DNA of 64,000 bases from Metabacillus crassostreae. GTDB lineage: Bacteria > Bacillota > Bacilli > Bacillales > Bacillaceae. The position numbers were made by a program, and so were the translations under genes. The notes beneath the pieces are model-generated. The model saw only the letters and a list, made by a program, of their open reading frames with translations, did no database searches and had not been told where the DNA came from. This document shows, in pieces, positions 50,229-59,770 of this stretch; within the stretch, counting starts at the first letter, position 1, and every line of letters starts with the position of its first letter. The stretch lies in assembly GCF_016908395.1 (NCBI RefSeq), contig NZ_JAFBDU010000001.1, positions 496,001 to 560,000 on the forward strand, read 5' to 3'.

Positions 50229-50420
50229 TTGCAAAACAAAATTAAAGAATATCGTGAGAGTCGAGGTATTTCTCAAGGAAAGTTAGCAGAGCTTTGTCAT
50301 GTAAGTAGGCAAACAATAAATGCAATAGAAAATAATAAATATGCTCCAAGTTTACAACTAGCATTTGATTTGGCTAAACAGCTTGGAGTTAAGGTTGATG
50401 AGCTTTTTTATAATAAATAA
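50229..50420 (+). CDS. XRE-family regulator (63 aa)
   Basis: Compact Cro/XRE HTH: KIKEYRESRGISQGKLAELC with recognition helix SRQTINAIENNKYAPSLQLA, the YgzD/short-XRE type that accompanies a membrane protein. TTG 50229 behind AAGGGTG. The perfect palindrome just upstream is its likely operator. The membrane protein gene 21 bp later is probably in the same operon. Confidence 0.9.
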   Translation: MQNKIKEYRESRGISQGKLAELCHVSRQTINAIENNKYAPSLQLAFDLAKQLGVKVDELFYNK

Positions 50421-50441
50421 TCATTAAAGAGGTGGAACCAA

Positions 50442-50834
50442 ATGGGGAAATTAAAAAGATTTAGTATTGTTTTATCTTCATTACTATTAATAGGAACATT
50501 TGTTTTTGGGTTAATAGAATGGTTTAGATTTGAAATTATTAATCTCAATGTAATATTTGCAGGATGTCTTTCATTATCATTTTTATTAAATTCTATTACG
50601 TGGGGTGATATGCAAGGAGAGCATGCAAAAGATGAATTAGACATGCATATAAAAACGCAAAGTGCAAAAATAGGTTATTTTATATTAATGGTTCTTGCTA
50701 TATTAATTTTAGTGATTTCTGAGGGTGCAGTGAATTTCAATGAAATGACAAACCTCCCTTTAGGACTGTTAGTATGTTTAACCTTCACTGTTCTTCCATT
50801 AACAGAGTATTTTTATTCAAGAAAATATAAATAG
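50442..50834 (+). CDS. Four-helix membrane protein in XRE operon, 130 aa
   Basis: Helices at about 7-24, 33-50, 78-97 and 107-123, with a charged loop GEHAKDELDMHIKTQSAK between 2 and 3. AGAGGTGG precedes the ATG. XRE-membrane protein pairs of this size are widespread in Firmicutes; function unknown, possibly stress or drug response. Confidence 0.78.
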   Translation: MGKLKRFSIVLSSLLLIGTFVFGLIEWFRFEIINLNVIFAGCLSLSFLLNSITWGDMQGEHAKDELDMHIKTQSAKIGYFILMVLAILILVISEGAVNFNEMTNLPLGLLVCLTFTVLPLTEYFYSRKYK

Positions 50835-50890
50835 AAATAAATTTTTGAAGTTTGTTAAGGAATAGAAAATGAAAAAAGAGAGGTAGCACT

Positions 50891-51352
50891 ATGAAAATTA
50901 GCGAAACGAAAGATTCTGCATTAATTGCAAAATTAAATAAACCAGTTCACGATTTACATTATTCTCTCTATCCGAAATATTTTAATGAATATAAATATGA
51001 AGAAATCAATGAAGTATTTAAAAAGCTAATAGAAAATGAAAAGAATATTTTTCTATTATTAGAAGAAAACGAAGATGCAGTAGGTTATGCTTGGATTGAG
51101 ATAAGAGACTATCCAGAAAATGCGTTTAAAAAACGTTATCAATCAATTTATGTGCATCAAATTAGTATAGCTCCAACACAAAGGAAAAAGGGCTATGGAA
51201 CTGCTTTGATGAATTTTATTGATCAACGTGCTATTGAAAGAGAAATAGATTTGATTGAGTTAGATTATTGGATAGATAACAAAGCTGCAGAAGAATTTTA
51301 CGAAAAACATAAATTTGTAAAATATCGTGAATTTGTATATAAACAATTATAA
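50891..51352 (+). CDS. GNAT-family N-acetyltransferase
   Basis: A 153-aa GNAT: IYVHQISIAPTQRKKGYGTALM is motif A with the QRKKGYG acetyl-CoA loop, then DLIELDYWIDNKAAEEFYEKHKF (motif B). AAGAGAGGTAG precedes the ATG. Substrate unknown. No repeat copy follows it closely. Confidence 0.92.
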   Translation: MKISETKDSALIAKLNKPVHDLHYSLYPKYFNEYKYEEINEVFKKLIENEKNIFLLLEENEDAVGYAWIEIRDYPENAFKKRYQSIYVHQISIAPTQRKKGYGTALMNFIDQRAIEREIDLIELDYWIDNKAAEEFYEKHKFVKYREFVYKQL

Positions 51353-51553
51353 ATTTGTAGAAATTCCTAATAATGAAATGCTACTTTTGATTATTGTACG
51401 AATGGGCAGGTTGTATGATCATATATGGAATATTACATATGTTAAGTTCAATAGTAAGAATATTGAAAGTACCTTGTAAGTAATGGGAATTATTTCTTTT
51501 TTGGTGGTAGAATAAATTAGCTAAACATTATAAAGATAGAATTAGGAGATCTC

Positions 51554-51952
51554 ATGAAAATAATTTTAATTGTTATACCATTATTTTTAAATATATGGAT
51601 AGTCTTATTTCAACTTGATTCGTTTCTTTTGCCTTTGCTAGCCAGCTTAGTGGTTGGCTTATATAAGGGCAATCAATCTGGAACGATAAAAAGTACCTTT
51701 AATCTATATAAAGTAAATTATTCACTAAGAAATCAACTACGACTAATTGAGCTAATTGCTGCAATTTTGCTATCCCTAAGTACAGATATATTATCAATAG
51801 TTCAATATTTAACGGAGGGATTTTCACTAGAAAATACGATTTATTTAACGATAATATTAGTATATTCAGGTGTTTTCGGCTTCATTATTTTTAGATTTTT
51901 ATTATTAAATCTTCTTCAGGAACATTATGAAAATAAAAATCTGAGGTTTTAA
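51554..51952 (+). CDS. Membrane protein, 132 aa, unrecognised
   Basis: About four helices (2-16, 24-38, 62-90, 97-120) and a polar loop (KGNQSGTIKSTFNLYKVNYS). AGGAGATC precedes the ATG. No repeat on either side. Unrecognised. Confidence 0.65.
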   Translation: MKIILIVIPLFLNIWIVLFQLDSFLLPLLASLVVGLYKGNQSGTIKSTFNLYKVNYSLRNQLRLIELIAAILLSLSTDILSIVQYLTEGFSLENTIYLTIILVYSGVFGFIIFRFLLLNLLQEHYENKNLRF

Positions 51953-52043
51953 TTTTTTATATGACTTGAGCATTCCTTTACGAGTGAACAGCGATTGTTT
52001 TCGTTCCACATGACAAATCCAGCTGAAAGGAAGGCGTTTTTTC

Positions 52044-52217
52044 TTGTTAAAGAGAAATAAAATACGAAGAAGAATTACTGGTTTTCTTATAATATATGGA
52101 ATAATATCATTTTTCTATACTTTAATTGGTAGTGGTAAAATAAATTTTAGTGCAATTATCTTAACTATATCAATGCTTATTTTGTTTGTAGCTTTTAATA
52201 GCAAGGAAGCAGATTAA
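52044..52217 (+). CDS. Two-helix membrane protein, 57 aa
   Basis: Basic N-terminus (LKRNKIRRR), helices ITGFLIIYGIISFFYTLIG and FSAIILTISMLILFVAF. TTG start with AAAGGAAGG about ten bases before. Unrecognised. Confidence 0.6.
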   Translation: MLKRNKIRRRITGFLIIYGIISFFYTLIGSGKINFSAIILTISMLILFVAFNSKEAD

Positions 52218-52378
52218 ATATCTAAATACATATTAAGCAAGCAAAATTTATAATCCCTTGTATATTGTAGTAAGGTAGATGTTAGGTGCTAGAGCATCTA
52301 TATTTAGGAAAACACATAGAATATATTGTTATAATCATAAAGGTTATTTTATCTATCATCCATTTTGGAGGTTATTTT

Positions 52379-53104
52379 ATGAATAATAGTCATCCTCGTC
52401 CTTGGCCCGTTCCAAGGAAACCCTGGGTTATGAAACAAACATGGGAACATTTACTTTTTGCACATTGGAAGATTGATATAGATTTTATAAGACCTTATAT
52501 ACCAGAATATTTAGAAATCGATACATTTAATGGTGATGCCTGGATTGCTGTTGTTCCATTTGAAATGAGGAATATCCGTCTAAGATACCTCCCAGAAATA
52601 CCCTTTACTTCAAGTTTTGCTGAAATTAATGTTCGAACATATGTTACTAAAAACGGAAAACCAGGAGTTTACTTTTTTAGTTTAGATGCTGCCAATTTGT
52701 TAGCTGTACAAGTAGCTAAAACTTTTTTCTACTTACCATATTATTACGCAACTATTTCTTCTGTTAAAGATGGAGACTCAATAAAATATCATTCAATTAG
52801 ACATAAACAAAAAGGGGAATATGAATTTACTGCTTCATATAAGCCAACATCAGAGATATTCTTTGCGCAAACAGGCACCCTAGAAAGCTGGTTAACAGAA
52901 AGGTACTGTTTATACACATCACACAATAACAAATTATATATCTCAGAAATAAATCATGATCCCTGGCCATTACAACATGCAGAAGCAAATATAACTTGTA
53001 ATACGATGATACCGATAAGTGATTTCCATTTAGAACAAAATAAACCATTACTCCATTATTCAAAGGGAATAGACGTAGTATTATGGGGGTTAGAAAAAAT
53101 GTAA
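52379..53104 (+). CDS. YqjF/DUF2071-family protein
   Basis: A 241-aa DUF2071 protein: PWVMKQTWEHLLFAHWKIDI, WIAVVPFEMRNIRLR, FAEINVRTYVTKNGKPGVYFFSLDA and a C-terminal VDVVLWGLEKM, as in B. subtilis YqjF. Fold is acetoacetate-decarboxylase-like; function unknown. ATG 52379 with TGGAGG; the frame upstream is open but unrelated. Terminator-like hairpin at 53148. Confidence 0.92.
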   Translation: MNNSHPRPWPVPRKPWVMKQTWEHLLFAHWKIDIDFIRPYIPEYLEIDTFNGDAWIAVVPFEMRNIRLRYLPEIPFTSSFAEINVRTYVTKNGKPGVYFFSLDAANLLAVQVAKTFFYLPYYYATISSVKDGDSIKYHSIRHKQKGEYEFTASYKPTSEIFFAQTGTLESWLTERYCLYTSHNNKLYISEINHDPWPLQHAEANITCNTMIPISDFHLEQNKPLLHYSKGIDVVLWGLEKM

Positions 53105-53147
53105 TAAATTTATTTTAAAAACTATCATTAATTAATGAAAAACCAGC

Positions 53148-53182
53148 AGCACTTGTGTTCTAAATGTTCATTAGTGCTTTTT
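53148..53182 (+). terminator. Terminator with long loop
   Basis: AGCACT and AGTGCT about 19 nt apart, then TTTTTA. Confidence 0.55.
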
Positions 53183-54222
<1,040 letters not shown>

Positions 54223-54470
54223 ATCAACTAGGGAAGTATATAGAGTTAGTTTTATCGTCATAGATTTAATGGAAGTGTGATTTTGGTCAAATGGAAGATG
54301 TGAAATTCATCTATTAGGCTGATAGATTAGAAATATTGGTATAGCTGAGCCACTATTTTGACGTAGTATCACTAAAGAGTATGGTTTATGAACTATCTAT
54401 CAGTAAAACTTTTAATTAATTTGGTAAGATAGTTAAAGTGAAGTTAAGTTACATATTAAATAATAGTATA

Positions 54471-54508
54471 AGTAGAAGACCAAATCCCACTTGATTTGGT
54501 CTTTTACT
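54471..54508 (+). terminator. Terminator
   Basis: AGAAGACCAAATC and GATTTGGTCTTTT around CCACTT. It lies 250 bp after map. 54223-54470 holds no gene. Confidence 0.85.
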
Positions 54509-54603
54509 TTTTTATTTCTATGAAAAGTATTTATTATTAAGCTTTAAATAAAGGTAATTGTAATTATATGTTAAAATTAATGGTGTGTTTCTGAATGAAT
54601 GAT

Positions 54604-54631
54604 CTTAAACGGAGCAGGTTTGTTCAATAAG
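54604..54631 (+). repeat. Main repeat, right part
   Basis: CTTAAACGGAGCAGGTTTGTTCAATAAG. Confidence 0.75.
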
Positions 54632-54733
54632 AAATCATAAAAGGAAGAGCATTTACTATAAAATAAGATTTGAAGTATTAATGTCTAATAATGCAAAAAT
54701 TGAGTTGATTCACAATTGTATGGAGGGATAGTT

Positions 54734-55018
54734 ATGTGGATTATATTAGGGGTTATTGCAATAGTGGTAACTTGTATAAATCTTTATATGTATGCAGCAG
54801 GAAAGGATTATAAGCTTGCTATGGCGATGGGATTATCATTTACAGCATTAACACTTTGTGCAGAATACAGTCTTGTTTCTGATTGGGTAGAAGTGGAAGA
54901 TTGGTCAGCTTTAATGGATGTAGTACCTGGTATGGAAAGGGCATTATGGTTTTTGACAATTGTTTCTATACTACTAAATATAGCACCTATATTTTTAGAA
55001 CGAAAAGGTAAGAAATAA
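54734..55018 (+). CDS. Three-helix membrane protein, 94 aa
   Basis: Helices at about 3-20, 28-48 and 69-88; the middle carries AMGLSFTALTLCAEYSLVSDW. ATG 54734 with GGAGGGATAG. Unrecognised, although proteins of this layout are common in Firmicutes. Confidence 0.72.
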   Translation: MWIILGVIAIVVTCINLYMYAAGKDYKLAMAMGLSFTALTLCAEYSLVSDWVEVEDWSALMDVVPGMERALWFLTIVSILLNIAPIFLERKGKK

Positions 55019-55050
55019 TTTCTTATTATCACATCATTTATATAATATGC

Positions 55051-55398
55051 ACTGATATTGATAGATTAAATAAAGATATTTATCATTTTATATCATCTGA
55101 AATGTTTAATGTTGTTATTATTGAAGGCCTGACGGTCTTGTATTTTGAGGAAATTAGAGAAAAAATAGATTTGAAGATATTTGTTGATTGCCTGTCAGAT
55201 GAGAGATTATTTAGGAGATTAAAAAGAGATATAAACGAACAAACCTTTGACGAAATCTCTTCAGAATATCTTGATTTGGTTAGGCATCGTCATAACGAGT
55301 TTGTTGAACCTACAAAATGGCACGCAGATTTAATCTTAAACGGTTCCATTACTTCTAATAATTCCTTAGATATAGTTCGTAAATGGGTATTAAATTAA
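55051..55398 (+). pseudogene. Uridine kinase-like gene, 5' half missing
   Basis: The frame reads VVIIEGLTVLYFEEIREKID, LKIFVDCLSDERLFRRLKRDI and YLDLVRHRHNEFVEPTKWHADLIL, the C-terminal half of a uridine kinase/phosphoribulokinase-type protein with its EG Walker-B-like strand and the RRxxRD lid. The N-terminal P-loop half is absent, and the frame opens directly after the previous gene without RBS. A truncated relic. Confidence 0.7.
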
Positions 55399-55474
55399 CA
55401 AAACGGGTGGCGATGATTTAACAAGATCTTTGCTTTTTGCTTATTGAAGTAAAGGTGCAGGCTAGTTGATCAAG
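55399..55474 (+). repeat. Main repeat, class D
   Basis: ACAAAACGGGTGGCGATGAT, stem with CTTTGC, TTTTTGC, TTATTGAAGTAAAGGTGCAG, GCTAGTTGATCAAG. Confidence 0.8.
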
Positions 55475-55508
55475 ATTTTCATCAGTGTAGATTAGAGGGA
55501 GTGAAATT

Positions 55509-55807
55509 GTGAGAAAATCTTTATTTTTTTCTAGCATCCTAATCGTGTTTTTAATTGTAAGCAGTTGTAGTAATAATTCTGTAAGGAAAATTAAAGCAGA
55601 TTATTTTGATATTGGTTTAGGACAAAGTTTGTACAAATAACTATAACATTTATCTATAATGACCAAATTTCAGGCACTTTAGTAATTGACGATAAGGGTA
55701 TTTTTAATCTTAGTGATAGCGTTGAAAACTATCAAATCGAGCCAACAAAAAATGATATATATAAACAAGCAAAAGAAATATATAACAATTTGAAACAACA
55801 ATACTAA
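55509..55807 (+). pseudogene. Small lipoprotein, one frameshift
   Basis: GTG start with GAGGGAGTG; signal RKSLFFSSILIVFLIVSSC with lipobox VSSC. After DYFDIGLGQSL a one-base loss gives YK-stop; the next frame continues VQITITFIYNDQISGTLVID and ends LKQQY at 55807. Joined length about 99 aa. Total length is 2 mod 3. The protein would be a small extracellular lipoprotein of unknown role. Confidence 0.75.
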
Positions 55808-55848
55808 TATTTCTTGGTAAATTTGGATTAATCGTTTGATATAGTTGT

Positions 55849-55937
55849 TTTGTGAAACTCTTCACTTAAATAATCAGGTGCGAGTATTCAATAAGAACAG
55901 TCGTTTTTTTACTAACGGTGCAGGATAGTTTAATAAC
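55849..55937 (+). repeat. Main repeat, class A, complete
   Basis: TTTTGTGAAACTCTTCACTT, AAATAATCAGGTGCGAGTATTC-AATAA-GAACAGTCGTTTTTTT, ACTAACGGTGCAGGATAG, TTTAATAAC. Confidence 0.88.
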
Positions 55938-56047
55938 AAAAAATCCCAAAACTAATGTATAATCAAATATATTATATAAAAGGTAGAGCGATTGTGGGAT
56001 CTTCACCAAAATTAATCGCTATCCAGGTATGTTAAAGGAGGGATTTT

Positions 56048-56242
56048 ATGAAGCTCAGTCATAATATAGATTTGTATATTATATTGATGCTTACAATTGG
56101 CATTCCAATAGTGACGATTATTCCAGGGGTTAATTTACCTTTTTATATAATTTACCCAGCTCAAATTATAGGTTTAGTTCTTATTTTTCTTGGTTTAGCT
56201 GCATCAATTGTACGTCTTCAATCATATAAACCAAACAAGTAG
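56048..56242 (+). CDS. Two-helix membrane protein, 64 aa
   Basis: Helices at about 8-27 and 32-53. AAAGGAGGGATTTT precedes the ATG. Bounded by repeats. Unrecognised. Confidence 0.72.
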   Translation: MKLSHNIDLYIILMLTIGIPIVTIIPGVNLPFYIIYPAQIIGLVLIFLGLAASIVRLQSYKPNK

Positions 56243-56320
56243 ATTCCTTCAAGAAGGAAAGCTTTTTCTATGTCAACAAAAAGGGGATTAATGTTAATTA
56301 AACAGAGGTTTAATTTAACA
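56241..56320 (+). repeat. Main repeat, class B, left arm missing
   Basis: AGATTCCTTCAAGAAGGAAAGC, TTTTTC, spacer tatgtcaacaaaaagg, TTAATTAAACAGAGGTTTAATTTAAC. Stem CCTTC/GAAGG is a new variant. Confidence 0.72.
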
Positions 56321-56418
56321 CCTCAGCAATACTGATATAATAAGTTATATAATGTTGTAATATCAAGAAGATACTGTAAATCACAAAAAATTGATCTTTT
56401 GCAAAACAGGTGATGATT

Positions 56419-56757
56419 ATGAAAATATTCATAAAAATTATTGATTTTCTCAACAAACAAAAAAATAAGGACTTTTTGTGGGATAAAAACCAAGACTTAT
56501 CCCAAGATGAAAGAGAATATCTTGAAAGAATTCCAATACAAAATCCATATGGTATTGCAGGATTGATTTTTAGTGCAATTACATTTATGTTTCCTCAATT
56601 CGGCATCTCTTTTATAACACTTATCTTTTGCATAATAACGTTTTTTACATTTGATAAAGAAAAAGAAGATAATCCTTGGACATTTTTCATAGGGATAATA
56701 CTATCTTTGTTGGGAATAAATATGTTCATTTTAGGTGAAACTCCTCTTCTCCTCTAA
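56419..56757 (+). CDS. Membrane protein, 112 aa, with charged N-terminus
   Basis: Amphipathic N-terminal part (IKIIDFLNKQKNKDFLWDKN, LSQDEREYLERIP), then helices at about 47-62, 64-80 and 92-108. ATG 56419 with AACAGGTGATG. Unrecognised. Confidence 0.68.
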   Translation: MKIFIKIIDFLNKQKNKDFLWDKNQDLSQDEREYLERIPIQNPYGIAGLIFSAITFMFPQFGISFITLIFCIITFFTFDKEKEDNPWTFFIGIILSLLGINMFILGETPLLL

Positions 56758-56901
56758 TAATCTATAATGTTTTAGGTATTGAGTATGGTGTTAACCACAA
56801 AGAACGAAATGTAATAGTATGTTTTAATTATCATTTGTCTCTATAAGGAAACAAGTATGTCCTTCATCAGATTTTGATTATATGAAAGATAACCTTTTTG
56901 A

Positions 56902-56967
56902 ATAAACGGGTGCGAGTGTTCAATAAGAACAGTCGATATTTCTCTAACGAAGCAGGATAATGCAATA
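56902..56967 (+). repeat. Main repeat, class A
   Basis: GAATAAACGGGTGCGAGTGTTC-AATAA-GAACAGTCGATATTTC, TCTAACGAAGCAGGATAATG. The T tract is interrupted. Nothing else lies in 56758-57042. Confidence 0.82.
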
Positions 56968-57042
56968 TTTGATGTGTGGTTTTGTGACTTATATTTGAGA
57001 TAAGTAAAGAAGGTTTTAACTAACTGCAAAAGAAAAGATTAA

Positions 57043-57072
57043 TGAAAAAGAGATTAGAATATTCTAATCTCA
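57043..57072 (-). terminator. Terminator of rhodanese operon
   Basis: A perfect 22-bp palindrome (GAGATTAGAAT and its complement, 57050-57071) with TTTTTCATT following on the minus strand. Confidence 0.85.
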
Positions 57073-57083
57073 TACTGCTATAG

Positions 57084-57476
57084 TCAACACCCACAACTAT
57101 CAGACATGTTACCATTTTGAGACAAATCTAAACAAGGAAAATTCATTTCTTTCCATGCTGCAATACCTCCGGTCAACTCTTTCACTTTATAGTCACGTTC
57201 TAATAAAAATGTTGCTACTTTGGCAGCTGTGTTACACCAGACATCCCAACAGTAAACAATAATTTCCTTATCTTTCGGTATTTCATCTAAACGATCTTGT
57301 AGCTCTTGTTGCGGAATTATATGGGCATCTTTAATTGTTATATTTCTTACGTGATTAGGACCGTTTCTTACATCAATTAAAAAGTATTTTTCCGGATTGA
57401 TTTGTACCAATCTCAAATAATCCATAGGGCTAATTGTTGATTCTAGACGTGCATTAAAATAATCAAGTGCATTCAT
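57084..57476 (-). CDS. Rhodanese-like domain protein
   Basis: A 130-aa single-domain rhodanese: FLIDVRNGPNHVRNITIKDAHIIP, active-site loop IVYCWDVWCNTAAKVA with the catalytic Cys, and LTGGIAAWKEMNFPC. Transfers sulphane sulphur or acts as a sulphur-relay protein. Extra cysteines at the C-terminus (DSCGC) are unusual. AGGTAC region precedes the ATG; it is 18 bp after the MarR gene and so co-transcribed. The MarR may sense reactive sulphur or electrophiles. Confidence 0.92.
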   Translation of the reverse strand: MNALDYFNARLESTISPMDYLRLVQINPEKYFLIDVRNGPNHVRNITIKDAHIIPQQELQDRLDEIPKDKEIIVYCWDVWCNTAAKVATFLLERDYKVKELTGGIAAWKEMNFPCLDLSQNGNMSDSCGC

Positions 57477-57494
57477 ATTTTGTACCTCCAGTAT

Positions 57495-57914
57495 TTATAT
57501 TCCGTTCCAAATCTTAACAAGAAACTCCTTTAATAATTGTCTTTCTTGGTCCCTTAAAGGAGCTAAAACATCTAATTCCGTTTGGATTAAAAATTCCCAA
57601 CGTGAATCTAATACACCTTTTCCTTTGGTTGTAATTAAGAGACTATAAGATCTTCTATCATTAGGATTCCTTGTTCTCTCCACAAATCCTAAGCCTTCTA
57701 AGTGGTCAATATGACTAACCATTGTTGTTCGATCAATTTGCAGTTTGTCTGAGATATCTTTTTGTGAAGAGTAAGGGTTACCTTCAATAAATAAGAGAAC
57801 CCCATATTGTCTGGCGTTAATGTCAAATGACGCAAGTCCATCAGCGAACTTAGATTCCATTTCCTGAAGGACTTTTCCAAGCAAAAAACCATAAGATTGA
57901 TTCCATTTTCCCAA
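57495..57914 (-). CDS. MarR-family transcriptional regulator (139 aa)
   Basis: Winged helix: LASFDINARQYGVLLFIEGN, SQKDISDKLQIDRTTMVSHI with recognition helix RTTMVSHIDHLEGLGFVE and wing RNPNDRRSYSLLITTKGKG. No cysteine in the helical core as far as read. AGGAGGTGT precedes the ATG. Operator candidate upstream at 57956. Heads the rhodanese operon. Confidence 0.92.
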   Translation of the reverse strand: MGKWNQSYGFLLGKVLQEMESKFADGLASFDINARQYGVLLFIEGNPYSSQKDISDKLQIDRTTMVSHIDHLEGLGFVERTRNPNDRRSYSLLITTKGKGVLDSRWEFLIQTELDVLAPLRDQERQLLKEFLVKIWNGI

Positions 57915-57939
57915 AAATTAATGACACCTCCTAAAAAAT

Positions 57940-57972
57940 AATCAGTATATTATATAATCAGCATAACTGATT
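57940..57972. promoter_or_regulatory. MarR operator candidate
   Basis: AATCAG-CATAA-CTGATT at 57956-57972, with another AATCAGT half at 57940. Within 60 bp upstream of the MarR start. Confidence 0.6.
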
Positions 57973-58018
57973 AATATTAAAAAATCAACCAGATACGTTC
58001 ACGATTTTTAATCAAATA

Positions 58019-58127
58019 ATTGTGAAAAAGTATGTGAAGTAATACACTTAAAATAACGGGGGCGATTGCTCAATAAAGGGTGATCGCTTCTTCTTGTTGA
58101 AGTAACGGTGCAGTAGAGTTGAATAAG
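58019..58127 (+). repeat. Main repeat, class C, intact
   Basis: ATTGTGAAAAAG...ACTTAAAATAACGGGGGCGA, stem GCGAT (58062-58066)/ATCGC (58083-58087), TTCTTCTTGTTG, AAGTAACGGTGCAG, TAGAGTTGAATAAG. 52.8 kb from its near twin at 5177. Confidence 0.87.
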
Positions 58128-58189
58128 AACTTTGATGAGTTTTAGTCAGATAATGTTATAAAATCTAAAATTATTTGGTGGGTGAAGTT

Positions 58190-58660
58190 ATGGAGGTTAG
58201 GTTAAAAAGAGCAACAGATAATGATGCACAATCTATTTTTGATATTCAAGTTAAGGCATTTATGCCATTGTTGGATAAGTATAAAGACTATGATACTAAT
58301 CCAGCAAATGAAACTATCGACAGGGTATTAACGAGAATAAATAGACCTGATGGTGGTTTCTATAAGATATTGGCTGATAATAAACTTGTTGGTGCTATCT
58401 GTGTTCTTTGGATAGAAGATGTACATTTTTGGATTAGTCCAATGTTTATTTTACCTACTTATCAAAGAAAAGGGATAGCTTAGAAGGCTATAATTTTAAT
58501 TGAAGAAATGTTCCCTCAAGCAACCAGTTGGGAATTAGCTACATTATTAGAGGAAGCAGGAAATTGTTATTTATATGAAAAAATGGGCTATAACCAAACA
58601 GGAGATAGCAAGACAATAAATGATAAAACAACCCTTATTTTTTATAAAAAGGTTTGTTAA
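58190..58660 (+). pseudogene. GNAT acetyltransferase, one nonsense codon
   Basis: ATG 58190 with GGTGGGTG. A 156-aa GNAT frame: MEVRLKRATDNDAQSIFDIQ, WISPMFILPTYQRKGIA (motif A), then TAG at 58481, then KAIILIEEMFPQATSWELAT and LYEKMGYNQTGD to 58660. A CAG Gln codon would restore it. The stop falls inside the acetyl-CoA loop helix, so the short product is inactive. Confidence 0.85.
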
Positions 58661-58721
58661 GCTACCATGAAAGAACGTAATAAGCTTTCATTTTCTGTGG
58701 TGAAGCTTTGCTTCATGGATG

Positions 58722-58799
58722 GATAACGGGTGCATTCCTTCAGCAAGGGATACTTTTTTCTATGTCATCGAAAAAGAAATTAATGGTAAATTAAAGGGG
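58722..58799 (+). repeat. Main repeat, class B
   Basis: GATAACGGGTGCATTCC, TTCAGCAAGGGATAC, TTTTTTC, spacer tatgtcatcgaaaaag, then AAATTAAAGGGG; right arm absent because the next gene's RBS follows. Confidence 0.75.
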
Positions 58800-58807
58800 T
58801 GAATTCG

Positions 58808-59092
58808 TTGAATTATAAAATCATAATTTCTATTGTAATTTTTTTATGGTTAATTTTGTTGTCGTGCTTTAAATTAAGTTTACCAATTGTAATGACTATT
58901 ATCGGTCTAAACATTGTATTTGCGGTCTTAGTTTATATAAATATAGGAATAAAACTGTTAGATTACATATTTTTAATCCTACTAATATCTGCCTTACTGT
59001 CATTTGAAAATATAATAATTTCTATTTTTGGTGCTGTTAATGCTGGTTATTTAGGTTTCAAATCAAAAACAGAAAAAAGAAAAATAATATAG
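58808..59092 (+). CDS. Three-helix membrane protein, 94 aa
   Basis: Helices at about 3-20, 27-47 and 51-75. TTG start with AAAGGGG. Unrecognised. Confidence 0.68.
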   Translation: MNYKIIISIVIFLWLILLSCFKLSLPIVMTIIGLNIVFAVLVYINIGIKLLDYIFLILLISALLSFENIIISIFGAVNAGYLGFKSKTEKRKII

Positions 59093-59128
59093 AAAGTTTA
59101 GTGAATGGAATAAACAACTGAGAGTTGT

Positions 59129-59214
59129 TGCACTAATGGTTGCAAGGTTTAAGAACGGAGATGTCATTGAGACAGCTTTTTTTATTAAACTATAGGGCAG
59201 TAATCTTCAATAAG
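59129..59214 (+). repeat. Main repeat, variant stem
   Basis: TTGCACTAATGGTTGCAAGG, weak stem, CAGC, TTTTTTT, ATTAAACTATAGGGCAG, TAATCTTCAATAAG. Confidence 0.7.
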
Positions 59215-59260
59215 AATTATGGATTTATATGGTAAAATCTATATAAAAGGAGTGGGGTAT

Positions 59261-59587
59261 ATGAATGAAATAGATATTGCGATGACTATATATATTATTT
59301 ATATGATTGTAGCGACTTTTGTAAGTTTTAAATATGGTTCGACTATGATTAGAAAAACAGGATTGTTTTTACCCCAAACCTTAATTGCAGGAACAATTAA
59401 CTTAGCATTAGGTGTATGTGCAATCATAGGATGGTTCTTTTTCGCTTGGCGTGTAAATGAATTTCTATTTTTTGGAGGATTAGTGTTAGGTATCGGTTTA
59501 TTAGTTGTAGGTGAAGCCGTTTTGATTACAGCCTTATTTCTGAAACGAAAGAAATGGATACAAATTTACAATGAAAACTTTAATTAA
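59261..59587 (+). CDS. Three-helix membrane protein, 108 aa
   Basis: Helices at about 5-22, 38-60 and 70-92; C-terminus basic (FLKRKKWIQIYNENFN). ATG 59261 with AAAGGAGTGG. The frame upstream to TTG/ATG 59219 lies in the repeat arm. Unrecognised. Confidence 0.7.
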   Translation: MNEIDIAMTIYIIYMIVATFVSFKYGSTMIRKTGLFLPQTLIAGTINLALGVCAIIGWFFFAWRVNEFLFFGGLVLGIGLLVVGEAVLITALFLKRKKWIQIYNENFN

Positions 59588-59600
59588 AGGAATAGTGATA

Positions 59601-59683
59601 CTTCACTAACAAGTGCATTAAGAAATAATCCGGCTACCATTAAAGGTGGCTTTTTTATTGTACCAAAGGTGCAATATTATTGA
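59601..59683 (+). repeat. Main repeat, variant with GCTACC stem
   Basis: CTTCACTAACAAGTGCATTA, stem GCTACC/GGTGGC, TTTTTTA, TTGTACCAAAGGTGCA, ATATTATTGAATTG. Confidence 0.7.
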
Positions 59684-59770
59684 ATTGAAATTTTTAGTAT
59701 AAAATTCACCTAATCAACCATTATTTGGATTATAATTACTATGGAAATACAAATGAAACGAGGGATATGA

